Shown one piece after another: positions 49,386-61,200 of a stretch of 64,000 nucleotides of DNA (position 1 is the first letter of the stretch; each line of letters begins with the position of its first letter). The stretch covers positions 2,306,501 through 2,370,500 of the forward strand of contig NC_134366.1 of the NCBI RefSeq assembly GCF_035582795.1. Direction: 5' to 3'. The notes under the pieces were generated by a model. The model made no database searches and had not been told where the DNA came from. It worked only from the letters and a program-made list of their open reading frames with translations. Source of the stretch: Mycteria americana (Eukaryota; Chordata; Aves; Ciconiiformes; Ciconiidae). The position numbers were made by a program, and so were the translations under genes.

Positions 49386-52300
49386 AGAGGAGCTCCTGCT
49401 CCCAAAGCTGCTACCAGAGGTGTGACACAAAAATTGTCCCTAGCTGTTGTCTTCTGGCTTTCCCATATTTCTACTCCAATGGAGAATTATTGAGTCCCCT
49501 CTTCTCACAATCTTCTTTCCCTTGCTGCCTCCAAACAACCTGTAGTTTTTTCAGGTTTGGTTTGGTGTTTCATCCCATAACCCCAAGTCATTTTGTGCTG
49601 CGCATGAGTTGCTGGGTCAAAACAGTTATGCTTCTACATGCATAAGCTGCTTGCAAGTGATAACAATGATAGTGGGAGCTACAACCCCATGAGGGATTAA
49701 AACACTAAGTAAACATCATCTCACCCGTGGGCCTTATCGTACTTGCCTTGTTATTTGAAAAGGCTGAATGATATCCTTGACTGTGGTGAGAGTGATATTC
49801 TCTAGCCTTAGTTGTCAACAAGTAAAGGGTCTTATTTGAGCTGTTTAATTCTGTAGCTAGTGGAGAGAGACCAGGTATATCCAAAGGCCCGCTCACCTCA
49901 GTTACGCTGGATTAAATTGAACTTCTCATGTGCCTCTTTGTTGGTTACAAAGGGAGTCTGGCGTGGGTAGTTCAGCCTTCAGACACCCAGAAAGGGCAGA
50001 TGGGTTTTGTCCTTTTGAAGTCAACTAGAGGTTTATGGTTGTTTTTAATGGGCTCAGGAGTGAACTTCCTAAGTAAAGGACATGAGCTTTCAGTTTGGGT
50101 TTGGGGAAGAAAAAAAAAGCTGGGTAAGATAAGGTTTGTGTAAAGCCTTGGCATTCCCTGTTTTTTTTTTTTAAAAAAAAAAAAAAAAGAGAGAAAAACA
50201 CCCCTTCCCCCACACATAGCTTCCTGTTTTTCCTGTTTTTGTGTTGAAGATGGAAGAAGACAGAAGTCGGGGTGGGGGGAAGGGTTCTCCTTGGGCTGAA
50301 AAATCAATTATACAGCCTGAGTGCTTTCTGAAGAGAGTACTGAATGCTTGTTTGACCCTTCGTAAGCTCCTGGCCACACAATGCTATCCTAAACTTGCTG
50401 AGATTTTAACATGGTCGATATTTTGACAACCTTGCATTGTCTCGTCTTTCAGTGCTTGAGGTCCTGCCATGCAGGTGACCAACAAACAATTTTATGATTG
50501 GTGCATAATATCAGCAATATCAAGCCAGACGATCTCACCTCTCATAATGCAGAAGAACATGCCTAGAGAAGAACACCACAAAAACTGGAAAGGGTTGTAG
50601 TAATACTTACGCGCTTCCTGCCTCCTCGGGGAGTTGATGCCTTTGCTTTTTATTAGCTTTTAATTGATTTTTCCCTCATGGACTCGTCCAGCCACTTTTG
50701 AACACATGTATAGTGTTCTCATAGCAACGACAGACTCTTGTGGCAGTGAGTTCCATGGCTTAATTAGACGTGGTGAGGTCAAATATCCTGCTGCTCATCC
50801 TGACCTGGCCCCATTGCTTGAGGGTAGAGGCAGTTGTGCTGTGCCCCAAATGTTTGCTGTGTGGCCTCTTCTGTGTATGAACCTGGACCGACTGAAAGCC
50901 TGAGGGTCTTGTGCTCAGGGTGAGAGTTTTGACGGGTTTGTTAATTTTCTTGTGTTTTTAAACTATGTGGTGCACTGTGCCTACCTACTTTCATTGCTTT
51001 CCTGCTCAGCAATTTCCCCTGGTAAAGAAAATGTTGAACCAGATCTTGTCTAGTTCCTTCACATGGCTGGCATTGGCACATCCCCTGTATCCCGTGCTGA
51101 AGCCTAATCCAAGCAACTGCTGCCTCTGTTGTTCTCTTCCTCCTTTTTATGCTGCTAATGGCTGTCTTGGGATTCAGGGGTTTATTGTCTTTCTGCCCTG
51201 TTTGTTCCCAATTACCTCTTAACTCGCACATTGTGTGTTTCTGTCTGCTTATGAGGTGGCTCCGATAAGTTGAACGCTAATTCATCCTGAGTCATGACCA
51301 TCTGAGGCTTGACAAGAGTAGAGTCTGAATGGGAGAATTCGCTCCAGCGTGTTGGCGTTGGTTAAACAAAGCCTGGAATTGTTTTTCCCCATGACAGAAT
51401 GGTCTTTGTGCCAGCCTGAATGCAGACTCAGCTGGAGCGTGACACGTGAGGGGGGATGTCGTTTGGAAACATAATTAGGATGCATGGGGATATTTGGTCC
51501 CTAGAGAAAAGCACAAAGGTTGGGACATAATTTCTTGGCGTTGACCACCAGAGTTTGCCCCCGTGGCCTAAGGAGCTCCTGAGTTTATGGACTCTGAGCT
51601 GGCGCTGCTAATTGAATGAGGAGATCCCAGCCTGCTCGTGGGCATGTTTATATGATGGTACATTAAACTATGCTGGGGAATGGATCCAGGTTAAAAAGTA
51701 ATCTGGCAAAGAAGGCTAGGGTCCATGGTCCAAGCTCAAACACATCTTTCCTCTTCCCTCTTCACTCCTTAAGACCAACCCTTAATGCTAATCCATTTTT
51801 TCCCCCAAAACACCCCTATTTTAGGCCATATTAATCACGATTATACGGATGTTGAGCTGACCAAGGGGAGAAAACAGATAGTTAGGTCTATGTTCATTCT
51901 GGTTTAAGGTCCCAAGATCTGTCTGTTACGTCACACACTCTGATGTAAAGTGCTGATCTGTATTGACTCAGTCTAACAATAAACTTTTAATAAATACATC
52001 TGCTAATTTCTGAGGGAGAAACTCCCTAATGGCAGGTCTTATGCAGAACTGTGTATTATTCTGCCCTGTAATGTGCATCCTTTAGACCTCAACACTGCTC
52101 GGGGAAAGACATAATGCTCAGGCAAAGGGTGAGTGAGTGGTTAACAGCAGGGCAGGACTTATGTGTCCTTCTGGGAATCTAGAAGACAGTCTGGCAAGAA
52201 GAGAGTTTTAGTTATTAAATGGCTTAGACGGCATCCTGCTGCAAAGTGGAGAGGCATTTACCAGTCCAAGCGTAAGTTCCCATGCTCTATATTCCATTCT

Positions 52301-55300
52301 TAGATGGTTTTAGTTGCTTTAGTTAGAAGCAACACCATCGTCGGCATGAGAGAAAGTGGCCTAGAGAGTGAAAACCAATATCTGAGGAAGAGTTTCAGGT
52401 TTACCCTGACAGAGAAGTATCTTTAGTACCTCTTGGCTTCAATTTGGAACTCTTTTATTTACTTCTGAACTAGAGCTTGAATTAAAGCAGCTTTATCACT
52501 GCCTCTGCAAATATGATATACTCACTTGATGTGGGCTGTAGTAAGGTACCTCTTCAACTGCATGGCAGCGATAACTTGACTGCCTCTCAAAGGGCAGGGA
52601 AGGGAAAAGTTGGCCTGCTTGAGGACTGTATGTGACAGAGTGATGGACTGGCCTCATTTCTGAGGCAGTCGGTAGTAGAAAGACCATGAACTGCAAGGAT
52701 GGATGAGATTGGAAGAGCTGCAAAGGCACAATGCCCTTTAGGATGGCTGATGAAGGGAAAGAGAAGAGTTTAAGGAAGGGAGGAGCTACAGCAAGCATGG
52801 TCATGGCATTTACATCCCAGATGGTTTAGTATTAAAATGCTCTGAGCACTCCCTAAATCTGGTATTGTTCATGACTGGTTTCTCCCATCTGAGAAGTGGG
52901 TTTTTTTGACCAATAATCTTCACTTCAGCATAGAAGGGGATTCACAAGAGGAAGATGGAAAATGAATAGTCCTTCTGTGGATGTCCAGTTTGTTCCTTAA
53001 CGTACAGGAGCTGATATGATTGTTTGACTAGATGTGTATTTCCATGAGAAACTTCATGTCACATCTGAAATCTATGGGGCTTTCCAGAAATTTTCCTGGT
53101 GGAACAGCTGCCTCAGAGCTACAGACTCCAAAGTACAAAGATGTTCTATGCAAAGCTGACAATGAGGCTCAGCATTTCACCAAAATGTCTTTTTGCTTGG
53201 TTTCCTATTTGTTCCACCCACCCTTCTGGCAATTTCCTGAAACTGGCTATAACAGCCCGTTGTGGCTCCTCAAGAGATGTATTTTCTTGCTGAAATGTGC
53301 ATTTAGCAGCTTTGGACAGACCTTACTGAGGATGAATGTTCCTCCAGATGACCCAGACTGCTCCCATCCATTGGATGCTCAGCAACCCCTTAGGTTGGTA
53401 TTAGCTGCTGCATCACCCTTTTTTCGGCCCTCATTGTCACGCTCAGCAGACAGGCCAAGAACGTGATGAGCCACAGAGATCTGGTGACTCCTACAGAAGT
53501 CGTTTCTCAAGGTCTTTTTCCTGTTTCCACATGAATACTATTATGTGTCCCTTCTCTAATTACAGACCTGTGTTGTACGGCTTTCTTGTACCTTCATTTA
53601 AGGAGAATAAACAGATGTGTCTCTTACTTGGGAAAATGTTCTCCTAGGGAGATGTCATCATTCCTCATGGGAGCCTGAAGCAGGCTGGTGGCTGTTTTGT
53701 TTCGCCAGTGGAAGTCTCCATCCTCAAAGGCCGTAGACTTTCCGATTTTGCATGTAAAACCAGCTGTTGTCATGCTACGTGCAGCTAGTGCACCCTTCCT
53801 TGGAGGTACACCTCCTTCAATTCTGGCCTTCAGGAGTGCACCATCTTCAAAGGTCTTGACTCCCTAGCAGCAGAGCCATCCACGAAGAGCAGACTAAAAC
53901 CTTGTGAACAGGCTTCAGGGTGGCTCTGCTCAAGCTTGCCTTGCCCTTCATGGAGCAAACAGAGAATTACAAAACCACTCAGTCACATGAAAGCTGTGTC
54001 CGAGCCGGGGGAAGACAGCATGTGTCAGCCCCAGGTTTCTGCTCAGTGCTCCCATCACCCACCGGCACTGCAGTTTGCATTCAGTTTTTCACATGTGCGA
54101 AGGCATAATGTGACCTCCACGTGCCCTTGGATGGTCCCGATTGTTTCTTTTGCCCTCTACGGCTGAGCCAGTGTTGGTTTTGTTCACTAGGTAATGAACT
54201 TCAAATCTTTGCCTGACTGGGCTAGAATAAGTGTGCAAATGCTGTTCTCGCAGAACTGATGGGGAAAGCCCAGAAATGGTGGCTGGAACTCACGCTTACC
54301 TTATTGGGTGATGTGATGTGATGTGGCAACTTAGGTCTATTCGTGGTGCCGGAAGGGCTCTTTTGAAAGCTGCTCCCCCATTCAGCAACTGATCCCTGAG
54401 TGTTGTGTTCAGGCTGGAAGTAGCCCACCGGTTTTCCCAGGAAGGGTGAGAACATGATTGCTAAAAAGAAAAAAGAACACCGAACCCAAACCAGAACGCT
54501 GTGTTGACTCTGTATCAGGTTATAATGGAAAAGAGTATCCAAATGCTTCTGTTTTTTGCAGAGTTAGCTTGGGTGTCTGTACAGTGTTGCAACTGCAGGG
54601 GTTTCTCAACCCACGTGCTGCACCATGGGAAAGCTTTGGGGTCATCCCCTTAAGGTCTGAGCTCAGGTCTTCATGGGCGATAGACCCTCAGTAAACCAGG
54701 ACTGCAGATAGGCAGGAGGCAGAGTGTGGGACCAGCTCATGGTTGGAAGGTGCAATGCCACATCCAGATCAGTAGGTCCACCTTGGACATACATAGTTGT
54801 TCTTCCAGGTGACCGTTACAGAATTAACCAAATAACACTTGGCTGGGGCAGCAATGTTCCTGTGGTGTTGCGTATGTGCTCTTCAGCCCTGAGGAGGCTC
54901 CTCAGCCTCCTGCCTCTGCTCGTGAACTGTCGTGGTCCTGCTGAGCAAAGCTGTGGGTACCTGAACCCTTGGTTTGAGTAATTCAGTTTACATTAAGTTT
55001 ACATTACATTAAGTATGTAATGAATGGGTGGCTTCTCTGGTTGTTTTGATAAGAGAAGAGTTTGGGGAAGACTTTCTGAGTTTGGCATCTAGCACCCATT
55101 CTTTTTGTTTTGCACAGGACAAAACATTTTCTTGCAGAATTAAATAAGGACCAGGTGGAGAACAAGCCCCTCTCATAGCAGAGCAATCTGAAATGATGGA
55201 ATCATCTTCTCTTCTTCTCCAAAAGTAGACAAAATAGTCAGGCTTAAAAAATAGAAATAAATAAAACCTGCTGTTCTGTTGAAGCATTTGAAAATGAAAT

Positions 55301-56165
55301 GTTGTTATATATCCAGCCTGATTTTACTCCCTGATTAAGCAAGCTACTTATGCTTAGAAATTTCTAACAAGCTTGAGTGCTCTCTAGGACCTGTGAGAAA
55401 CAACTTTATCTTTGTGTCTACAAGACAGGGGATTAAGTGGTGGCAAAAATAAACTTTTAGATCTGTCCTGCCCTCTTGGTGCTCTGGGGTGAGAGATGAT
55501 TGGCTGCTGGTTTATTTTGCTTTTTTCCTGGCTCAGTTGCCTTCCCTGGGAGGGGCCAGGAGGAGTTTGGATTCCAGCTTTTTGACCTGTTTGCATGCCT
55601 AGAGATTTCCTCTGGGACAAATCGCCAGCGTTCCTGAAAAAAATAGCCTTATGGTCATGCAGACCTTGATGTATGAAAACTTGCAAACTAATGAGATTAT
55701 GGAATTTTTTAATGCTCGCCATTTTTCAGACTAATGAAATTTAAGAGGCAGTGGTTACTAACGAGAAAACATTGTCATTCATCTGTGCAGTCAGTTGTGT
55801 CTGGATCTGAACAACCACTTAAAACCAGGCCAGCTAACCACTCAAACTGCAAAGCGTCCCTTGTTCTATGACACCATTTCAGCCCAAGCTCCACGATGAC
55901 CTGGGAAGGGAGTTCCTAAGCAGAGTTTGGTGACTTTAGGGAGCTCAAACTCTTATTTAGCAAGGAATCCACCCACATGTGAAGCTTAAAAACAAGACGT
56001 TCCCACCTAACTTAGTCACCGCACCCGGGTGACCTCCTTATAGACCATGCTGAGGTGCTCGAGGTATTTCTTCCTGTGAAGTATAACGTAGGGTTAGGCT
56101 TCTATGTCTAACTTCCCAACATCTCAACGCAAGGAGAATGAATCTCACCTCTTGTTTGTAGCAAT
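49386..56165. other. Noncoding DNA between the ERV and the second LTR-like block
   Basis: It begins with the right copy of the ERV target duplication (AGAG, 49386-49389). No exon was recognised. Open frames up to 144 codons (53032-53466, plus) show no family. It contains a T12A16 palindrome at 50161-50188 and small repeated TTACATTA motifs at 54990-55018. Confidence 0.6.
50161..50188. repeat. T12-A16 palindromic run
   Basis: Twelve T directly followed by sixteen A, a perfect AT self-complement that can extrude as a hairpin. It is prone to length variation and sequencing error. The Phe- and Lys-rich open frames over it are artefacts. Confidence 0.95.
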
Positions 56166-57164
56166 CAGGGTACATTGCGGATGGAGTGAGGGTGCACTTT
56201 ACTCATAAGAGAGAAGTAAAAATATAGTTTATTGATACAGAATAGGGAGTTAACAAAGTTCAATGCGACAGTGTTTTAACAAGATTCGATGGCGAGGCAC
56301 ACTTGATTATTTACTGCATAGAGGACAGGGTCAGACAAAACTGTCAGGGAGACCCTCCCGTTGAGTCATGAGGTTCGGAAAGGATCCCCTTGCTTTCTAA
56401 ACTCCTTCTCAGAGAGGAGTCTGGGTGCGGCTGGATCCAGTCCTAGTCCCAGACTTGGTCAACGGTTTATGTCTAAAGGATTGTATATGTGCGCAATCAA
56501 TCCTTTGTATCACTTAGCTAAGATTTCAAAGTTTAGCATGCTATTAGTCACTTACCGAGGATCTGTTGCAGCAAGGAATCTCTCAGCCTCAAGGAGTAAC
56601 CTTGAGAGGCGTCCCTGCTCAAGGGGAGATCCTGGCGTGCAGCCCGCTGCCCTGCAGGAGAGCTCAACAGGACCTGGCCTGTCCACTATTTAAGCAGTAA
56701 GATGATTGACTTATGGTCATATTTGCATATCAGCAAGAGGTTTGGATCCCTGCTTCAGGCAGCCCTTGGCTACTTTCTTGCCATTCGTCCTCAAGGTCCA
56801 GCATAAGCTGGATGCAGCCATCAGGATGACTCCGGCTGATGGTTACCGCTTGTGCAGGGAGCGGGGCGGGGGGGGAGCACACCGCCACAGGGCAGAGGTA
56901 GAGTATGCCACCAGCAGATAGCCTGAGTTCAGCTCTTCCTGGAAACAGTGCAAAGACTCTAGTTTAATCTCCATTAGTAAATAAATTAGGCCTAGCCCCA
57001 TAGCCAAGTGGTTATTGCATAACCTGTACGTAGCTAATTTCGCCTTACCTCCCAAAACAGCAAGCTACCTGTTTCAAAGGGTCCCTGGACCATACCTGAG
57101 CATTGTCTGGGAGAGGCGCTAGTCGGCACACATCAAAACCGTGCCAAAGTCTCTGCCACCAATT
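56166..57164 (-). mobile_element. Probable LTR of an endogenous retrovirus, minus strand
   Basis: About 1 kb with the layout of an LTR read on the minus strand: an octamer ATGCAAAT (complement of 56721-56728), then a TATA-like CTTAAATA (complement of 56687-56694), then a polyadenylation signal AATAAA (complement of 56228-56233) followed by a short U5-like end. A 7-bp direct repeat TAGCAAT lies on both sides (56159-56165 and 57165-57171) and could be the target duplication. The implied ends are not the usual TG...CA, so the edges are uncertain. Parts of the sequence look familiar as an avian LTR family, which I cannot name. No gag, pol or env is beside it. Confidence 0.65.
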
Positions 57165-57171
57165 TAGCAAT

Positions 57172-58166
57172 GCAAATCTTTGCAGCGTAATGCCATATCC
57201 TCGTTTGCTTACTATTGTGCACGTAGCCTTTGAGCGTGCACTACAAGCAGGCTAAGGATAAACGTAGACGGACCATACTCAGTCCCTTGAGTTTGCTGCT
57301 GTGCTTCACACAGTTAAAAGAATCTCAGAGTTTTGTATTTTTATCACCATTAGTAATATCAGCTGATTCTGCCCATAGTATCTTCACCACCTGGCCTTTT
57401 TCCAGAGCAGTCTCTTATGACATGCTATTAGCTGGCTGCGTTCACTTCCTCTGATACATTTCTTTCGGGAGGTAAGGCTGGGAAGGAGGAAGCTACTGGA
57501 GATTGGTCACACGGTTTTGCTGCCTTTTATTTTTTTTTAAGTGCTGCCCACTTCCACTTTAGGCAAGCTTTCCTTGTTGACGCAGCAGTTGTGACATATA
57601 ACCAGCAGTGCAGTGTCCTACTCGGAAAGGAGTAACACCAGACCGCTGTTCCTCTGGAGGGTTGGATGTTTGGGCATGGCTGGCACAGCTCTACAGCTCC
57701 GTACAGTAGCTTTTAATGGCAAAAGGTGCAGACTGAGGCACCCGGGCAGAAAACTGGTGAGAGATACAGGAAGAGATGCTCTGCTTCATCCTTTGCTGCC
57801 TTGTACTTCAGATATTTTCTTCTGGGAGAACGAATCTAGCACTAAGCAGGATTAACACATATCAAGAAGTTTAGGGCCTTTCCAGTCATGTAGAAGAAGT
57901 ATTGTGGCCCACCTGAGAAGATCTTCAACTGGGGCATCAGGAAAATGGGCTGTAGCCTCGGTGGTCTTCTGAGACACCAGCTCATGTTGAGCTATCGGGT
58001 TTCCGTTTCCTCTTCTAACATTTTCAAATGCTTTTTGGGAACAGCAATCACACCTGTGTGTGTTGTCAAAAGCAGGAAAGGCTGATGGTTTGCAATGAGC
58101 ACTGAAGCCTTGGTAGATGGATACTCTTGCAAGGGAGTTTATGTGTGCCTTCTGTGTTGTGTCCAG
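57172..58166. other. Noncoding DNA upstream of the first ALS2CL coding exon
   Basis: It is probably ALS2CL 5' intron or promoter-proximal DNA. No untranslated first exon or CpG-rich promoter could be identified. The acceptor AG at 58165-58166 suggests that at least one noncoding exon lies upstream. Confidence 0.6.
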
Positions 58167-58169
58167 GAC

Positions 58170-58275
58170 ATGTGCACGGCTGAAGCAACTGCATCTCTGC
58201 TCCAAGTGGAAGAAACCTTCTCAGCATGCCTGGCACGGATAGATACCCTCATCCTCAAGCCTCTGCTCCAGGCAG
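58170..58275 (+). CDS. ALS2CL: ALS2CL coding exon 1
   Basis: It encodes the initiator Met and 34 further residues through KPLLQA plus one base (phase 1). The donor GTAAGT is at 58276. The exon probably begins at 58167 after the acceptor CCAG. An ATG 75 bases upstream is in frame, but it adds residues unlike the family and lies before the acceptor. Confidence 0.92.
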
Positions 58276-61200
58276 GTAAGTCAGAGCAGACTACTTTTTT
58301 GTCTCTAGTTCTAGCCTTGAGTCACAGGCATACCTATGGAGGGAATTATAATTGAACCTCCATGGCTGAGGACTTTGCTGGGGGCTGGTTTGCTGGAGTA
58401 AGTGGTATATAGGGTTGTTTCAGTTAAGATAGTGAGCTCTTAAGGACGCCTAAGGCCTTTCATTCAAGCCTAGGACTGTGATTCCTGTTGGTTTAGAGGT
58501 TAATCCAGATTCTGACCAGTATCAGCCTGCACACCTGCTCAGAGGCTTGTTTCCAGCATGGTGTGTGGAAATCCAAAATGTGTCTCACGTATATGCGACC
58601 CCTAAACTGTGCCCGTTCTGCCTCCCTGCTCTTGGTTCATGGTCATGCCCATCTTTGAAAGTAAAACTTGTGGGTGCAGGTTCTGAGCTGGCAGTAAATC
58701 AGAGCAGCTCTACTGAAATAACAAATCCATATACATATTCACAAGCCCGTCTGGCTAAAAGTGGTACGACTGGATTAGACCCATAGGGTGGTTTCCTCTC
58801 CTGTCACCACCTTTTTGGTCTAGCCTCCAAGGAGACTGGGAACAGCCCTTCGAGCCAGGGACAGAAAATTTTCCTCCGGTGCTTGGGGCTGAGCCGGGGC
58901 TGAGCCTCACAGGCTGCCCTGACCACATGCCCCACAGGAATGGGAAGGACAAAGCCTTAGCATGGAAAGCCCATGCAATTACTCACGGGGACACAACCCT
59001 AAATAATCATCATCTCCTTCCTCCCTGGCATTGTTTTCCTATAAGAATATATGTGCTTTACACTGAAAAATTGGGTTGAGTATTAAATATAGGCAATGTT
59101 TTCCATAAGATTTCTTGGAGTCAAGGCTTTCTGATAGCCTTTTTTCCCCTATCTTTTCCTCAAAGAGCCTAGTGACCAGAAAGGAAGGGAGAACTTTAAG
59201 CTCTTCCTGCTCCTGAATGATAGATTTCAAGCTCTCTGGAACCTCACAGAAGAAAATTACCGAATACTGAAACAAAAATGCAGCACCTCTGATTCATTCT
59301 GCATCCAGGACATTTACACTGTCTGGAAAGGAGATCTGTTTCTAAGCCTCTACATCCAGTAAGTACAGAAGCATTTTGGAGTAGCGTAAGGGACCAAATT
59401 TATCAACTAACTGGTAGGTTGGTGCAATTAATTTGTGCATTTAATTTGTTCAGTCCTGTCCGCTAGCGTTCGGTCATTAAGGGAATTCATTGCATTCCGC
59501 GCTCATGACAAATGCTACAGAATATAGCATCTGTGGAGACACCATAATAAGTAGCCTTTTACGTAGCTGTGAGTATGCTTGTGAGAGGCAGAATATTTTC
59601 TTGCAAGTATAGTTTTTTTAATGCATCTTAAAAATGGGAAGAGGATGGAGGGTAGAATTTGTGCCTGGGTAATTTATGAGAGCAAAGTCTGAGCTGTCAT
59701 CAGGAACAGAAAGGCGTGCACAAGCAGGTTTAAAGGACTCATAGGGACGAAGAGAAGAGATGTCACTAGACACGGTTCATATTATGTGTTTGTGCCGTAT
59801 TTTTATGCTTTTGGCAAGGGATATGATAGCAAGTGATGGATTTAGCATGATGTGAAAAACATACTGCCCCATTGCTGTTTCTATAATTAATTACATCTGC
59901 TCCTCATCTGTCTGCAACGCAAAATAAAATGTTTACCAAAAGCACTGTAGCATGTGTAACCTGTGTGTTGATGTCCTAGCATGAAAAATGCTTTACGGAC
60001 ACCTGAGATGACATAAAGATCAGACAGTGTTCAAGCCTTCATTCATCGCATTGGCCATAAATGTGGCCAAGCCTTTGCCAGATGGGCTGGTACCGTCTGT
60101 GCAGTTTGGCACCCACACAGGAATGGGAGATGGGCACGCTGGCTCCTGGACGCTGCTGTTCATCTAGTCTTGGTTTTGGTGGTTTTTATCCATATGGAGG
60201 GAGGAGAAGGAAGGAGTACTCTTTGGTTTGTTTTTACTCGGACAGCATCATTTTAGAAAGTGACGCACGGCAAGCTTTGCCTTTATGGGAATGGGTTTGG
60301 AGTAGCGTGTGCGTGGCTCATTTGGGAACTGATTCAGTGAATTAAAATTAGTTTTCCTTAAAAAGGCATATAAAAGATAAAAACTTGTGCTGAGGTTTCA
60401 GATGACAGAAAGGAGAAGTTTATCTTAAGATCTAATTTCCCCTCATTTTGAAATTAGAACCTGTTTTTGTTGGGCATCATGCCAAAAAAAGAGCTGGTTC
60501 CTACGCACCTCTGCTGACTCACTCGGTGCAGTCCTGATCCTACAACGTCTCATGCTTATTGGAGTGATACAGGAGGAAGCAAAGCCCCTGTTCAGGGGTC
60601 TGAAAATCAGCAGTAAACACATGTCCCTGAAAGATGTAATAAATTATAACTAGTCTGGACATTATACGTGACATCTGAAAATACTGCTGGAAGAAAGCGT
60701 GGGACTTGCTGACAAAATATGGCTCGATCTCCCTCTAGTGTGAGATGAGATACATTGGCGTGGGACACCTTGACTTGAATTTGCCATCAGTAATACAGAC
60801 CTGATACTCTTACTTCAACCAGCAGAAATTCATCCATCCAAAGCTGATATCTTAAGCTCAGCCTTTGTAGATTTGCTTTCCAGGACAGTTGCGCAAATTT
60901 ACTTCTGCTTATGCTAAATGCCGGGATGATTTAAACTTCCTGTAACGATACAAGTACAAAAGCCAACAAGGCAGTTAAACCAAGGAGCTGGCAAAGGAGA
61001 CAAAAGAGGAGTGAGCCGAGGTGAGAAGTACAGTAGCTACGTCTCTCTCTGCCTCCCTTGGAAAGGTGGACCCGAGATGACATTTTCAAATGATTTTTTT
61101 CCCTCTGTGGCTTAAACCTTGTAGCTAATGTGGATCTCTAACTCAGCTTGTGCTTGTGTGTGTTTGGTTTTTTTCTTGCCAACAGATATTTCGTCACTTT

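Noticed and set aside
49972..50377. Minus-strand frames rich in Phe and Lys near 50.2 kb
   Set aside because: Their composition comes from the T12-A16 palindrome.
53032..53466. 144-codon plus-strand frame
   Set aside because: No domain, no repeat pattern and no matching splice sites; treated as chance.
58095..58169. Upstream in-frame ATG for ALS2CL adding 25 residues
   Set aside because: The added residues do not resemble the family, and a splice acceptor (AG at 58165-58166) lies between this ATG and the family start.
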